This document shows, in pieces, positions 17,054 through 25,033 of a stretch of DNA of 64,000 bases. The notes beneath the pieces were generated by a model. That model worked only from the letters and a program-made list of their open reading frames with translations, was not told where the DNA came from and searched no databases. Source of the DNA: an uncultured Bacilli bacterium (GTDB lineage: Bacteria > Bacillota_I > Bacilli_A > RF39 > UBA660); NCBI GenBank assembly GCA_944332505.1, contig CALVKC010000002.1, positions 144,276 through 208,275 of the forward strand, given 5' to 3'. The position numbers and the translations under genes were made by a program. Within the stretch, counting starts at the first letter, position 1; the number at the start of each line of letters is the position of its first letter.

Positions 17054-17219
17054 TTCTATCACATTCCTTTTCTATTATATTTTGCTGTATTTTTAGTTGC
17101 TCTGTTTGTTCCTTAATAGTTTCTTCTTTAACTAAATAATGTAAGAAAATTCCACAAAGTAAAACAAACAAAGCAAATCCAATTATACTACTTTCAATTT
17201 CAAACTTACCAAATCTCAC
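17034..17219 (-). CDS. Small single-span membrane protein
   Basis: 61 residues. Residues about 11-30 (SSIIGFALFVLLCGIFLHYL) form one membrane helix; the rest is a charged helix (VKEETIKEQTEQLKIQQNII) probably in the cytoplasm. No signal peptidase site. The start shares a base with the stop of the 673-residue protein. Function unknown. Confidence 0.7.
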   Translation of the reverse strand: MRFGKFEIESSIIGFALFVLLCGIFLHYLVKEETIKEQTEQLKIQQNIIEKECDRNGINAN

Positions 17220-19240
17220 TATTTTATCTCTCCTAACAAACTAATAAATGTTTCTTTTGTAATATTATCATAAGATAAATCATAATCTACTGGTGTTACT
17301 ATTTTTTTATAAAGTGTTTCATTATCTACTACAACTTCTTCCATTGTTTCAATATTTTTATCTCTTGTGATAATAGCACCACTATCAGCAAGTAACTCAT
17401 TTAGAGATAATTGAGTTTTATTATATAAGTTTGTATAATCATATACCATTTTATTAACTTCATCAGGTTTGTTTACCCTACCCTTAATGGTTTCAAAGTT
17501 TTTAAAACTAATGTCTATTGAATTTTTAGTTATCTCCACATACCCCAATGTCAATGTTGGTGTAACCTTTTGTTTGTCAGTATTTTCAAATTTATTATGT
17601 AATAACAATTCTACTTTATTTGGGTCAACTATATAATGTTTATCAACTGTATCATCTGGAAATTTAGCAACAAATAATTCAAATGGTATTTCCTCTTTAC
17701 ATTGAGTAAAATCATTTAAAGTCAATAAAAATGCTCTATTATTTACTGATTGTGTAACTAAGAATACCTCTGTTGCACCATATGGTAATGGTGCGTCAGT
17801 TAAATCACCACTAAACACAATATCACCACTACCAGAATAGTATGACGCATTCCAACCAAAATGCTCATTTTTATTCATTAGTTTTAAATCTAAATCTACT
17901 CTATGGTCTGATAAATTATTCCAGTGAACACCAACTACCATATTACTATTTCTTGAAATACTAACACTTGACCCCTCTGGCATATTTCCTACAAATTGTT
18001 TTTCAGATGAAGGTGCCATATAAGTAACATTATCTGGAATACATACAGTTTTATTTTCAAATTTTTCAGATAATCTTGCAATTAAATGATTATATATTAA
18101 ATTAACTAATGTCTGCATTGCTACTGGCTGTCTTACACCTTCTAAATGATTAAATTTTGTAGCATATGCTTTACCATTTCTTACTCTATATACAATACTG
18201 TCAACATTATTACCAGCTTTTGACGCACTTATTCTATATCTTAATCCATTAATAATTCTAATTTCTCTAAAAATAGTAATTTTATCTAATTCATTTATTA
18301 TACTAGACCTATTACTTTCTAAATCTTTTAAAGATTTTATACTACTTAAATTGTCTAATATATTTTGTTTTAATGGTTGATGATATTTTGGTGCATATTT
18401 ACTTATCTTGTTTATTATAGTATTTAACTCTTTTTCATATTTATGGTTTGGTGTACTCGTTTTAAATGCCAAGAACATATTTTTATTTCTTAAAAAGATT
18501 TTAGCTAATTCTTCATAACCTTTATTTTTTGACACATAGTTCTTAAAATAATTATATGGTTCATATTTATCAGATTTTTTAATACTATAAATCATATCAT
18601 TACTTTGAATATATAATGTAGAATTAGTTGTTTTATAAACAACATATCTTAAAAATTCCATATTATTTTTTGGAACAATATTATATTTATCATATAATGC
18701 TATTCTAATTTCTTTATTTTTAATTTCATCAAGATTATCTTTATCTAAATAATCTGATAAGGTCATTATATCACTTATTGTTTGTTTTGATAATGCAATT
18801 CCACTAGTTAATAATGTCATTAGTTTATCTTGTAATTCTTGTTCTGATATATTTCTAATTACTTTTAATTCTATATCATTTTCTAATTCAGGTATCTCCA
18901 AATTTTCGTGTGGTACATATACCAAATCACTATTATATAAGTTTATTGCTTCCATACCATATGTAGTAAAATAATGTATTATTTGTTGTGCTATTAATGT
19001 TTCTATTGGTGTATCTAATACTGTTTGAAAAGATTTATGAAATGTATTATTCCATTCTTCTGGTTTTAAACCATACATTTTTTCAGCTTCTTCTTTAATA
19101 CTATCAGGTATATCTCTTGTATAAATTATACCCTTATCTAATGATGATAATTTAGTATTTTTCATACTATCTAATTCATCATTAAGTGTAAATGCTTTAA
19201 ATAACCTTAACTCAGCAATTATTTCTTGTAAATTCATCAT
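17219..19240 (-). CDS. Large protein with a possible TerD-like beta domain
   Basis: 673 residues. The N-terminal ~300 residues are helical and unrecognised. Residues about 385-505 contain MPEGSSVSISRNSNMVVGVHW, DHRVDLDLKLMN, GWNASYYSGSGDIVFSGDLTDAPLPYGATEVF. The 'DLDL ... SGD.T' pattern resembles the calcium-binding TerD fold of stress-response proteins, though this assignment is from memory. The C-terminus is mixed. A good ribosome site (AGGGAAAG) precedes ATG 19240. Role unknown. Confidence 0.7.
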   Translation of the reverse strand: MMNLQEIIAELRLFKAFTLNDELDSMKNTKLSSLDKGIIYTRDIPDSIKEEAEKMYGLKPEEWNNTFHKSFQTVLDTPIETLIAQQIIHYFTTYGMEAINLYNSDLVYVPHENLEIPELENDIELKVIRNISEQELQDKLMTLLTSGIALSKQTISDIMTLSDYLDKDNLDEIKNKEIRIALYDKYNIVPKNNMEFLRYVVYKTTNSTLYIQSNDMIYSIKKSDKYEPYNYFKNYVSKNKGYEELAKIFLRNKNMFLAFKTSTPNHKYEKELNTIINKISKYAPKYHQPLKQNILDNLSSIKSLKDLESNRSSIINELDKITIFREIRIINGLRYRISASKAGNNVDSIVYRVRNGKAYATKFNHLEGVRQPVAMQTLVNLIYNHLIARLSEKFENKTVCIPDNVTYMAPSSEKQFVGNMPEGSSVSISRNSNMVVGVHWNNLSDHRVDLDLKLMNKNEHFGWNASYYSGSGDIVFSGDLTDAPLPYGATEVFLVTQSVNNRAFLLTLNDFTQCKEEIPFELFVAKFPDDTVDKHYIVDPNKVELLLHNKFENTDKQKVTPTLTLGYVEITKNSIDISFKNFETIKGRVNKPDEVNKMVYDYTNLYNKTQLSLNELLADSGAIITRDKNIETMEEVVVDNETLYKKIVTPVDYDLSYDNITKETFISLLGEIK

Positions 19241-19252
19241 ATACTTTCCCTC

Positions 19253-19603
19253 CTACTTTAATCTAATCTGTATTTTATATACATTTATTATATTAGTTAT
19301 TTCATCTTTTGGTATGTCACTCTTATGTATATCAATTTTAAAATTTATAATTTTTTGAATATTATCTAATACTTCTATATCATTGTTTTTCTGTGCTTCT
19401 AATAAATACACTAAATACAATATAATATCTCTATCTGTTGGGTTCACTAGATTAATACTATCTGTATCTTTAACTTGCAATTTCTCTAAATACTTTTGTA
19501 TATTAGCACGCATTGTTATATTTAAAGTATCATTATCGCAATTATATTGTTGCATTTCCTTTATTTTATTTTTCATAATTTTATAAACTATTTTTTCTAT
19601 CAT
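19253..19603 (-). CDS. Protein of unknown function
   Basis: 116 residues, helical, no motif recognised. It lies between the 161- and 673-residue protein genes with 12- and 23-base gaps, so likely in the same operon. Confidence 0.65.
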   Translation of the reverse strand: MIEKIVYKIMKNKIKEMQQYNCDNDTLNITMRANIQKYLEKLQVKDTDSINLVNPTDRDIILYLVYLLEAQKNNDIEVLDNIQKIINFKIDIHKSDIPKDEITNIINVYKIQIRLK

Positions 19604-19626
19604 TATATATTTCCTTTACATTTATA

Positions 19627-20112
19627 TCAAAAGTTTAAGTTTTCATCTAAATCTATATAAGCATATACATATATATTATCTTTAATTATCTCTAATGCTT
19701 TTAATGTATCTCTCAATGTTGTTCCTGCTTTCACAAATGTTACATTATCATTTCTACCCTTTATAGTTAGCCAAGGTACAATACCTTTATTTATATCTTC
19801 AACACTATATGGAGAATTATTTGTACCAGTTCTTGGTGTTGCTATATCATACCCACCAGTAATTACTAATTTATATATAGAAATTTCAGGGTATATACCT
19901 ACACCATTTTTGACACCTTGTTCTGGTTGTGAATAATCATTTTCGTATGGTTCACCTGCATTATGTTCATATGGTCTATCATTCCAGTCATCTCCCCATT
20001 GTTCAGTAACGTCATCTAACTCTGTAAAATATAAAGTAATTGGGTCTCCTGCCCATTCTTCACTATCAACAAAACATAATTTATAATTCATAAACTTTTC
20101 ATCTATTTTCAC
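19627..20112 (-). CDS. Phage protein of unknown function, GTG start
   Basis: 161 residues. Starts at GTG 20112 after a clear GAGGTGG site. Contains the acidic, aromatic stretch WGDDWNDRPYEHNAGEPYE, a pattern I have seen in many uncharacterised Firmicute phage proteins, then a beta-rich C-terminus. First gene after the permuted tRNA-like locus. Confidence 0.75.
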   Translation of the reverse strand: MKIDEKFMNYKLCFVDSEEWAGDPITLYFTELDDVTEQWGDDWNDRPYEHNAGEPYENDYSQPEQGVKNGVGIYPEISIYKLVITGGYDIATPRTGTNNSPYSVEDINKGIVPWLTIKGRNDNVTFVKAGTTLRDTLKALEIIKDNIYVYAYIDLDENLNF

Positions 20113-20130
20113 TTAAACCACCTCAATTAT

Positions 20131-20226
20131 AAATAAAATAAAGCTAGTTGAAATGTATTATTTTCTTGCTTATCAGGCAAGTCCAAAAATGGCGGACTTA
20201 AAATAGGAACATTTTATAACTAGCTT
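20131..20226 (-). ncRNA. Branched RNA element ending the RNA locus (possible terminator)
   Basis: Outer 9-bp stem AAGCTAGTT/AACTAGCTT (20218-20226 with 20141-20149), inner AAATGT/ACATTT and TATTTT/AAAATA pairs, then two hairpins: AAGTCC-GGACTT and CTTGC-GCAAG. Followed by TATTTTATTT on the minus strand, so it may also terminate the RNA transcript. It lies directly after the 5' half of the permuted tRNA. Not a known riboswitch as far as I can tell. Confidence 0.5.
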
Positions 20227-20264
20227 CTTCAATAATATTAGTAGTGGGTAGTAAATACATTTAA

Positions 20265-20350
20265 ACCTCTGCTCTACCAACTGAGCTATATACTCTCCCA
20301 TTTGGTACAAACGAGTATAGTTGGATTTGAACCAACGACCTAAGGTGGAC
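20265..20350 (-). tRNA. Circularly permuted tRNA gene (3' half before 5' half)
   Basis: On the minus strand the 3' half comes first: ACCTT (anticodon stem, 20346-20342), AGGTC variable loop, GTTGG-TTCAAAT-CCAAC T arm, TATACTC acceptor (20319-20313), G73. A 16-base linker follows, then the 5' half: GAGTATA acceptor (20295-20289), TA, D arm GCTC-AGTTGGTA-GAGC, A26, GAGGT (20269-20265). Acceptor pairing is 7/7 and anticodon-stem pairing 5/5 (one G.U), so the body is canonical only if the halves are swapped. No CCA is encoded. The anticodon cannot be fixed because the junction in the loop is unknown. GGTAGT at 20372-20367 pairs with ACTACC at 20252-20247, extending the anticodon helix. Confidence 0.7.
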
Positions 20351-20470
20351 CTATCTTTTTATAGGAACTACCTATACCACATATAATAAACTTGTGTGAC
20401 GGAGAGTAAACTACTTACAACCCCAATTTGTATGGTTTTCCACCTAAATAAGGAACTCTCTATGTCACAA

Positions 20471-20565
20471 TATTATTGGCGAAGACTAACCATTGTATTC
20501 CCCAAATGGAGAATTTCAGGATTTGAACCTAAATAAACCAGTTATTAGGAAGTCTTTATGCCTTA
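20471..20565 (-). ncRNA. Permuted tRNA-like RNA, two-piece tmRNA-like layout
   Basis: The 3' part comes first: GGC-ATA-AAGACT (20562-20551), T arm TTAGG-TTCAAAT-CCTGA, acceptor ATTCTCC (20514-20508), A73. Only three bases later the 5' part begins: GGGGAAT (20503-20497), ACAATGGTT in place of a D arm, AGTCTT-C-GCC (20487-20478). The acceptor pairs 7/7 with G3.U70, and with A73 this is the alanine identity set used by tRNA-Ala and tmRNA. AGTCTT/AAGACT and GCC/GGC form a long helix where an anticodon arm would be. There is no D stem and no anticodon arm, as in tmRNA. One extra base lies between T and acceptor stems. No convincing tag reading frame; a short frame TSLLYVV-stop lies at 20372-20395. 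Confidence 0.5.
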
Positions 20566-20571
20566 TAATAT

Positions 20572-20590
20572 ACTATATCACCTTTATACT
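20572..20590 (-). promoter_or_regulatory. Extended -10 promoter of the RNA locus
   Basis: Minus strand AAGGTGATATAGT, with TG-A-TATAGT at 20579-20572. Transcription would start near 20565, at the first base pair of the tRNA-like element's long helix. There is no TTTACA -35. It is one of the AGGTGATATAAT class. Confidence 0.5.
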
Positions 20591-20642
20591 AATTTCTTTA
20601 TGTTACATTTTATGATTTCTTATTAAATTCATAATAATCAAC

Positions 20643-21020
20643 TTATTGATTTCCTCTATATTTCCAATTTGGAAATTCATTTAAAATAAAATTTTGCAAT
20701 TCTTCTTTTTGTTTAAGTTTAAATTCCAATATTTTATTAAGATTTTCTATATCTATGTTTAACTGATTAAGTTCATCTTCAAAATAAATCTTATCTAAAC
20801 ATTTATTACAATAATAAGTACGTTCATTATCTATATTACTCAATGTTACTTTATAATCTTTTGATATATTGGTGTCATCATATTCTACCATATTTCTTTG
20901 AGCTGAACGTCTATAATAAATAGACTTCACTCTACATTTAACAAACCTATATTTTTTAATATAATTATTAGGTGATAACACTAAATATACTTCTGTACCA
21001 ATTTCCAATCTTCTATTCAT
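20643..21020 (-). CDS. Protein of unknown function
   Basis: 125 residues. N-terminal SH3-like basic beta region (IGTEVYLVLSPNNYIKKYRFVKCRVKSIYYRR), a CNKC pair, and a coiled-coil C-terminus. Overlaps the previous gene by 8 bases (translational coupling), and with it forms a pair of beta-barrel-like small proteins. The gap after it (20113-20642) holds the RNA locus and no coding gene. Confidence 0.65.
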   Translation of the reverse strand: MNRRLEIGTEVYLVLSPNNYIKKYRFVKCRVKSIYYRRSAQRNMVEYDDTNISKDYKVTLSNIDNERTYYCNKCLDKIYFEDELNQLNIDIENLNKILEFKLKQKEELQNFILNEFPNWKYRGNQ

Positions 21021-21237
21021 CTTTAATTATTTCCCAACTATATTTATTATATGGAATTGTTATTTCTTTATTAGATTTTATATCTAATAACACAAAATCA
21101 ACACTAACTATTGTTTTTTTATCAGCTGAATATGTGTGTAATATATCTAAAATTTTATACTTACTATCTGTATTTTCTATTTTTATAATATCATCTATCA
21201 TATATGGAACAAATAATTCATATGCTTGTATTTCCAT
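21013..21237 (-). CDS. Small beta-rich protein of unknown function
   Basis: 74 residues. Short beta strands around YKILDILHTYSADKKTIVSVDFVLLD suggest an SH3- or Tudor-like barrel. AAAGGAGAGATATT ribosome site. No family recognised. Confidence 0.65.
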   Translation of the reverse strand: MEIQAYELFVPYMIDDIIKIENTDSKYKILDILHTYSADKKTIVSVDFVLLDIKSNKEITIPYNKYSWEIIKDE

Positions 21238-21259
21238 TTAATATCTCTCCTTTAAAATG

Positions 21260-22774
21260 TTATTCTGATTTTACTGGTCCTACATTTAATTCTATTACGT
21301 CTAAATCAGTCCAATACATACCCTTTCTTGTAGACGCTAATTGATTTAATGTATTTGTTGCATATGCCAGTGCTGTTTTTGAACTAGTACACTCATAATC
21401 TCTATACCATTCTTTGAAAACACCATAGCCACCACCAGATATTTTGCAAGACACTCTAAATACCTTCAATGCTCGTCTCATTTTAGAATTTAACTGGCTT
21501 GTAGGTGGTGTTTTTTCTGGTACACCTATTCTAGTTACAGGTCTACCGTTATTATCTGATTTTGTAAATGTCATAGGATTATAGTGTATAATAGATATAT
21601 TTGATTTATTTGAGGACAAATCCATTGATTTTGCCCAATCATATTTATCTACCATTGTTGTATCAACAAGTGGTTTAAATACAGGTTTATCTATATATGT
21701 TTTATTTTTCTTTAATGCGTCTAAAACCTTTTGCATTGTATCTATATCTAATAACTCTAAAAATGGTTTTAATATTGAAACATTTTTATAATCACTTTCA
21801 TAATATCTTCGATACTTTCTCAAAATGTGCATTTTATCACTTAAATAAGTATTGCCATCTTCTAATATAGCATTTTCTACTTCGTGAAGTGCGTCACTTT
21901 GATATGCGTTCATAATATTTTGTTGACTTCTTCTATTTTTTATAATAGTATCTCTATTAGATTTTAAATATATTAACATTTCTATCATATTAATATAATC
22001 ATCAGTAGTATAATCTTTTTCTATACTACAATTCATTCTTCTAAATTTAATATTTAATAAATTATCTATTTCTTCTCTTACTGGTTTAAATCTCTCTGGT
22101 TCATCACATTGTAACTGACTAGTTTGTTTAGTTATTTCTAATGTGTCAATATTTGAATTTGATACCTCATCTTCTTGATTACATTTAATCTCATTATTTT
22201 CAAGATTATCTAATTGTGTATCATCTTCTAACTCTATTTCATTATCTAAATTTAACTCATTGTCAGCATTACTATCTACAATATTTTTAGCCTTTCTACC
22301 TCTTGCAGATGAATGTACTATATTATGCCTATTTATTATATTGTTTAAATTAGAACTTGTTAAATTAAGTTCTGGGTGTAATCCTTTTAATATACCCAAT
22401 AACTGTGAAGGTGTAATATTTTCATTAGCAATGGTCTTAATTTCCTCAATAATTTCCGGAGTATATATTGATTTTCTACCCGCTTTATTTTTCTCATTAT
22501 TACTACCATTTAATACTTCCATTTTTGATACCTCTTTTATACTACTTTTTTTAGATTTCCTTTTAGCATAACTACTTTTCTTTACAGCTCTTTGGTGTGT
22601 AATTCTTGCTTTTTCGTCATCTGGTAAATCTTTAAACATAACATATTTATAACCATTTGCATTTGCCACAGTTTCCCTACGATAACAAGACATACATTTA
22701 CCAAAATTAGCAAATCTTGTTTCAGAAATATAGTCTACTAAACAATCAGGACAAAGAATATCTTTCTTTTCCAT
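21260..22774 (-). CDS. Zinc-ribbon protein with helix-turn-helix, likely DNA-binding
   Basis: 504 residues from ATG 22774 (the ATG at 22780 is too close to the GGAG site). Residues about 7-35 form a zinc ribbon (CPDC...CMSC). Residues about 55-85 are a basic patch (KKSSYAKRKSKKSS). AGRKSIYTPEIIEEIKTIA...PSQLLGILKG is a candidate helix-turn-helix, followed by an AT-hook-like RGRK, an acidic linker, and a large helical C-terminal region. This fits a DNA-binding regulator or a protein that organises phage DNA. It is the sole large gene of the transcript from the 22810 promoter. Confidence 0.7.
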   Translation of the reverse strand: MEKKDILCPDCLVDYISETRFANFGKCMSCYRRETVANANGYKYVMFKDLPDDEKARITHQRAVKKSSYAKRKSKKSSIKEVSKMEVLNGSNNEKNKAGRKSIYTPEIIEEIKTIANENITPSQLLGILKGLHPELNLTSSNLNNIINRHNIVHSSARGRKAKNIVDSNADNELNLDNEIELEDDTQLDNLENNEIKCNQEDEVSNSNIDTLEITKQTSQLQCDEPERFKPVREEIDNLLNIKFRRMNCSIEKDYTTDDYINMIEMLIYLKSNRDTIIKNRRSQQNIMNAYQSDALHEVENAILEDGNTYLSDKMHILRKYRRYYESDYKNVSILKPFLELLDIDTMQKVLDALKKNKTYIDKPVFKPLVDTTMVDKYDWAKSMDLSSNKSNISIIHYNPMTFTKSDNNGRPVTRIGVPEKTPPTSQLNSKMRRALKVFRVSCKISGGGYGVFKEWYRDYECTSSKTALAYATNTLNQLASTRKGMYWTDLDVIELNVGPVKSE

Positions 22775-22809
22775 AACCATACTCCTCTCTTTAATATTAA
22801 ATTAGCATT

Positions 22810-22838
22810 AATATATCACAAATTTAAACACTTGTAAA
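22810..22838 (-). promoter_or_regulatory. Sigma-A-type promoter
   Basis: -35 TTTACA at 22833-22838, 17-base spacer with GTTTAAATTTGTGA, -10 TATATT at 22810-22815 preceded by TG. Drives the zinc-ribbon/HTH gene. Confidence 0.7.
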
Positions 22839-22876
22839 TAATTTTTATAAAAAATTTAATTATTTTTATATAATGT

Positions 22877-23044
22877 CTATATCATATTAATTAATCTATT
22901 TTGAACAATATCAAGCATTTCATCAAAAGTTAGTTGTATATTAGGAAAACTAACTTTAATTTGTTCATACATATTATCATAATCAAAATGTAACTTTAAC
23001 ATATTATCTATTATTATATATAGTTTATCTGGGTATTTATTCAT
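22877..23044 (-). CDS. Small protein of unknown function
   Basis: 55 residues (MNKYPDKLYIIIDNML...), helical, starting at ATG 23044 after a GGGGTGATATGAT site. It ends just before an AT-rich stretch that leads into the next promoter. No family recognised. Confidence 0.55.
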   Translation of the reverse strand: MNKYPDKLYIIIDNMLKLHFDYDNMYEQIKVSFPNIQLTFDEMLDIVQNRLINMI

Positions 23045-23056
23045 ATCATATCACCC

Positions 23057-23323
23057 CTACTTAAATTTCTCCTTATATTGTTCTATTTCATCTTTATTAT
23101 TTTCTGCATATGCTATATCATATTCATCAAAAGATAAATCTTTTTTACTCACATAATAATGTGTATTATTCCATATAACTTCACACCAATTACCATACAA
23201 ATTCACATAATTTTCATTGATAACTTCTACGATAGAATTAACTGGAATATTTGAATACCCCCTAGCTAATTGTGTTTTCCAATCTTGGTCTGCTAATGTT
23301 GTTAATGCAACCGCCTTTTTCAT
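23057..23323 (-). CDS. SH3-like small protein
   Basis: 88 residues. The middle part (NSIVEVINENYVNLYGNWCEVIWNNTHYYVSKKDL) has the strand pattern of a bacterial SH3 domain, which in phages often binds peptidoglycan or nucleic acid. Its start overlaps the preceding stop by 4 bases. Confidence 0.6.
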   Translation of the reverse strand: MKKAVALTTLADQDWKTQLARGYSNIPVNSIVEVINENYVNLYGNWCEVIWNNTHYYVSKKDLSFDEYDIAYAENNKDEIEQYKEKFK

Positions 23324-24300
23324 TTCATCAACTCCTTAACATTAGTGTATATAATATTACCCACATAGTTTTTATCATCTTGCAATTCTATAATAGATTT
23401 AATTATATCTTGAAATCTAACATTTAAACTCTCATCTTCTTTTAAATCATCACTTGTTATATCATCACACATAATATCAACTTCATACACATTTAATGAT
23501 ATATGATTAAACCATCTATCATCAAATTTCTCCAATTTAATCCAGTCTTTATTATATTGTTTTGTATTAATTTCCTTATTGCGTCTCATATATATTGATA
23601 ATCTAGGTGTCCAACTAGAACCTCTATCTTCAACAATATATTGAAATGATTTTAAACTTCTTACAAAATGTTTGGTAACTAATTTGTGTACTTTACAACT
23701 AATCCCATATTTAAGTTCATATTTCCAATGATAGTACCAATCCTTTACCCATTGAAAAAATATATTAAATCCACTTCTACTATCTTCCCAAATATATTTT
23801 AATTCTGCTCCTGCATATTCAGCACTCCTAATTGGGTGCTTTTTCATAAACTCTAATATTTTCTGTAATTCAAAATCACGCCAGTCCTCAACAATTTTAA
23901 TATGTTCACTATCAGGACCTTCTTCCCATACTTCTCTATATAATCCAGTAACAAATCCACTTCTACTAGGCTTAAATTTATCTAAATCTCTTTCATATTG
24001 AGTAAAAAATACAAGTTCTGAAAAAGGACTAATCTCTAAACTATCTGCCCAAGTATGTCCTACTCCATTATGTTTTAATTGATATTCAATACTATCAAAT
24101 CTACTAATATGCCATAATCCAAATAAAAATCCTGGAATTTCTTTTATATGAAAATGACATATACTATTATCATCACCCTCAAATAAAAAATAACAGTTTC
24201 CAAACTTTTTATCTTTAATATGATAACCATAACTTTCAATTTTACTTAATAGGCTTTCCATTAGTTCCAAATTAGTTTTTTTACTCACTTTCATTACCAT
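23320..24300 (-). CDS. Protein of unknown function, Trp-rich
   Basis: 326 residues, unusually rich in Trp and Tyr in the central part (FQWVKDWYYHWKYELKYG). No known motif. Its start overlaps the previous gene by 20 bases, indicating translational coupling without a separate ribosome site. Confidence 0.7.
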   Translation of the reverse strand: MVMKVSKKTNLELMESLLSKIESYGYHIKDKKFGNCYFLFEGDDNSICHFHIKEIPGFLFGLWHISRFDSIEYQLKHNGVGHTWADSLEISPFSELVFFTQYERDLDKFKPSRSGFVTGLYREVWEEGPDSEHIKIVEDWRDFELQKILEFMKKHPIRSAEYAGAELKYIWEDSRSGFNIFFQWVKDWYYHWKYELKYGISCKVHKLVTKHFVRSLKSFQYIVEDRGSSWTPRLSIYMRRNKEINTKQYNKDWIKLEKFDDRWFNHISLNVYEVDIMCDDITSDDLKEDESLNVRFQDIIKSIIELQDDKNYVGNIIYTNVKELMK

Positions 24301-24583
24301 AATTTTTTCTCACCTCTGCTATGTGATTTAATTCCTCTATTGCTTCCTTATAATGTTCATCATCTGGTCTAATTACTATTTCAAATCCAAGTGGTTCATC
24401 TATACCTATAACATAATCATCTTTATCATTATTAAGTGCTAAACATATGTCAGTTTCTAATCCATACAATTCCTTTTCCTCATCACTACACTTTTGTACC
24501 ACCCAATAGTCACCAATACCTTTTGCATTTAAAACAATATCTCCAATTTTATATTCCACACCATTACTATCTTTATATGACAT
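24281..24583 (-). CDS. Small SH3-like protein of unknown function
   Basis: 100 residues. The N-terminal half (YKIGDIVLNAKGIGDYWVVQKCSDEE) looks like a small beta barrel; the rest is acidic and helical. Good AAGGAG site. Common type in Firmicute phages, function unknown. Confidence 0.65.
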   Translation of the reverse strand: MSYKDSNGVEYKIGDIVLNAKGIGDYWVVQKCSDEEKELYGLETDICLALNNDKDDYVIGIDEPLGFEIVIRPDDEHYKEAIEELNHIAEVRKNYGNESE

Positions 24584-24587
24584 AATA

Positions 24588-25031
24588 TTACTCCTTATCT
24601 AAATTAGAAAAATCTTGTTCAGTTATTTCAACTAGTTCTTTTAATGTTTCTGTTTTAGTATTTTCTCTCAAAAGTTTTACTAATTCAACAATACATTTAT
24701 TTCTTTCTTTTGCTTGTTTCCAAGTTTTATCGTGTATATGATTACTAATCAATACAACAATAAGTAATATTGTTGTTATTATACTTAATGAAATACCTAT
24801 ACGCACATTAAATATTAAAGCAATAAAACTAGCCATTACACATAACCACTGTATTAAAATTATAATAAAATTTAATTTATAACAACTGTTACTATGTTGC
24901 TCATATACTGTGTCACTTAATTCTAACTCTATCATCATATTAATTGTATCTGTATCTAAACTTGGTCCATATTTTTCTATATAATCATTTAATTTTTCTA
25001 TATATAATGCTTCTGCTTTATCTGTTTTCAT
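24588..25031 (-). CDS. Membrane protein with two helices
   Basis: 147 residues from ATG 25031, chosen because AAAGGTGG lies before it. Two hydrophobic helices in the middle (FIIILIQWLCVMASFIALIF and ISLSIITTILLIVVLIS) separated by a short basic turn form a hairpin, with both ends in the cytoplasm. N- and C-terminal parts are helical. Layout is like SLATT-type pore or sensor proteins, but similarity is only architectural. Confidence 0.65.
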   Translation of the reverse strand: MKTDKAEALYIEKLNDYIEKYGPSLDTDTINMMIELELSDTVYEQHSNSCYKLNFIIILIQWLCVMASFIALIFNVRIGISLSIITTILLIVVLISNHIHDKTWKQAKERNKCIVELVKLLRENTKTETLKELVEITEQDFSNLDKE

Positions 25032-25033
25032 TT

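Noticed and set aside
20131..20380. Permuted group I intron flanking the tRNA halves
   Set aside because: The order fits a permuted intron-exon design and AAGATAGGTCC resembles the S element, but no matching R element or P7 pairing could be found, so the intron type was left open.
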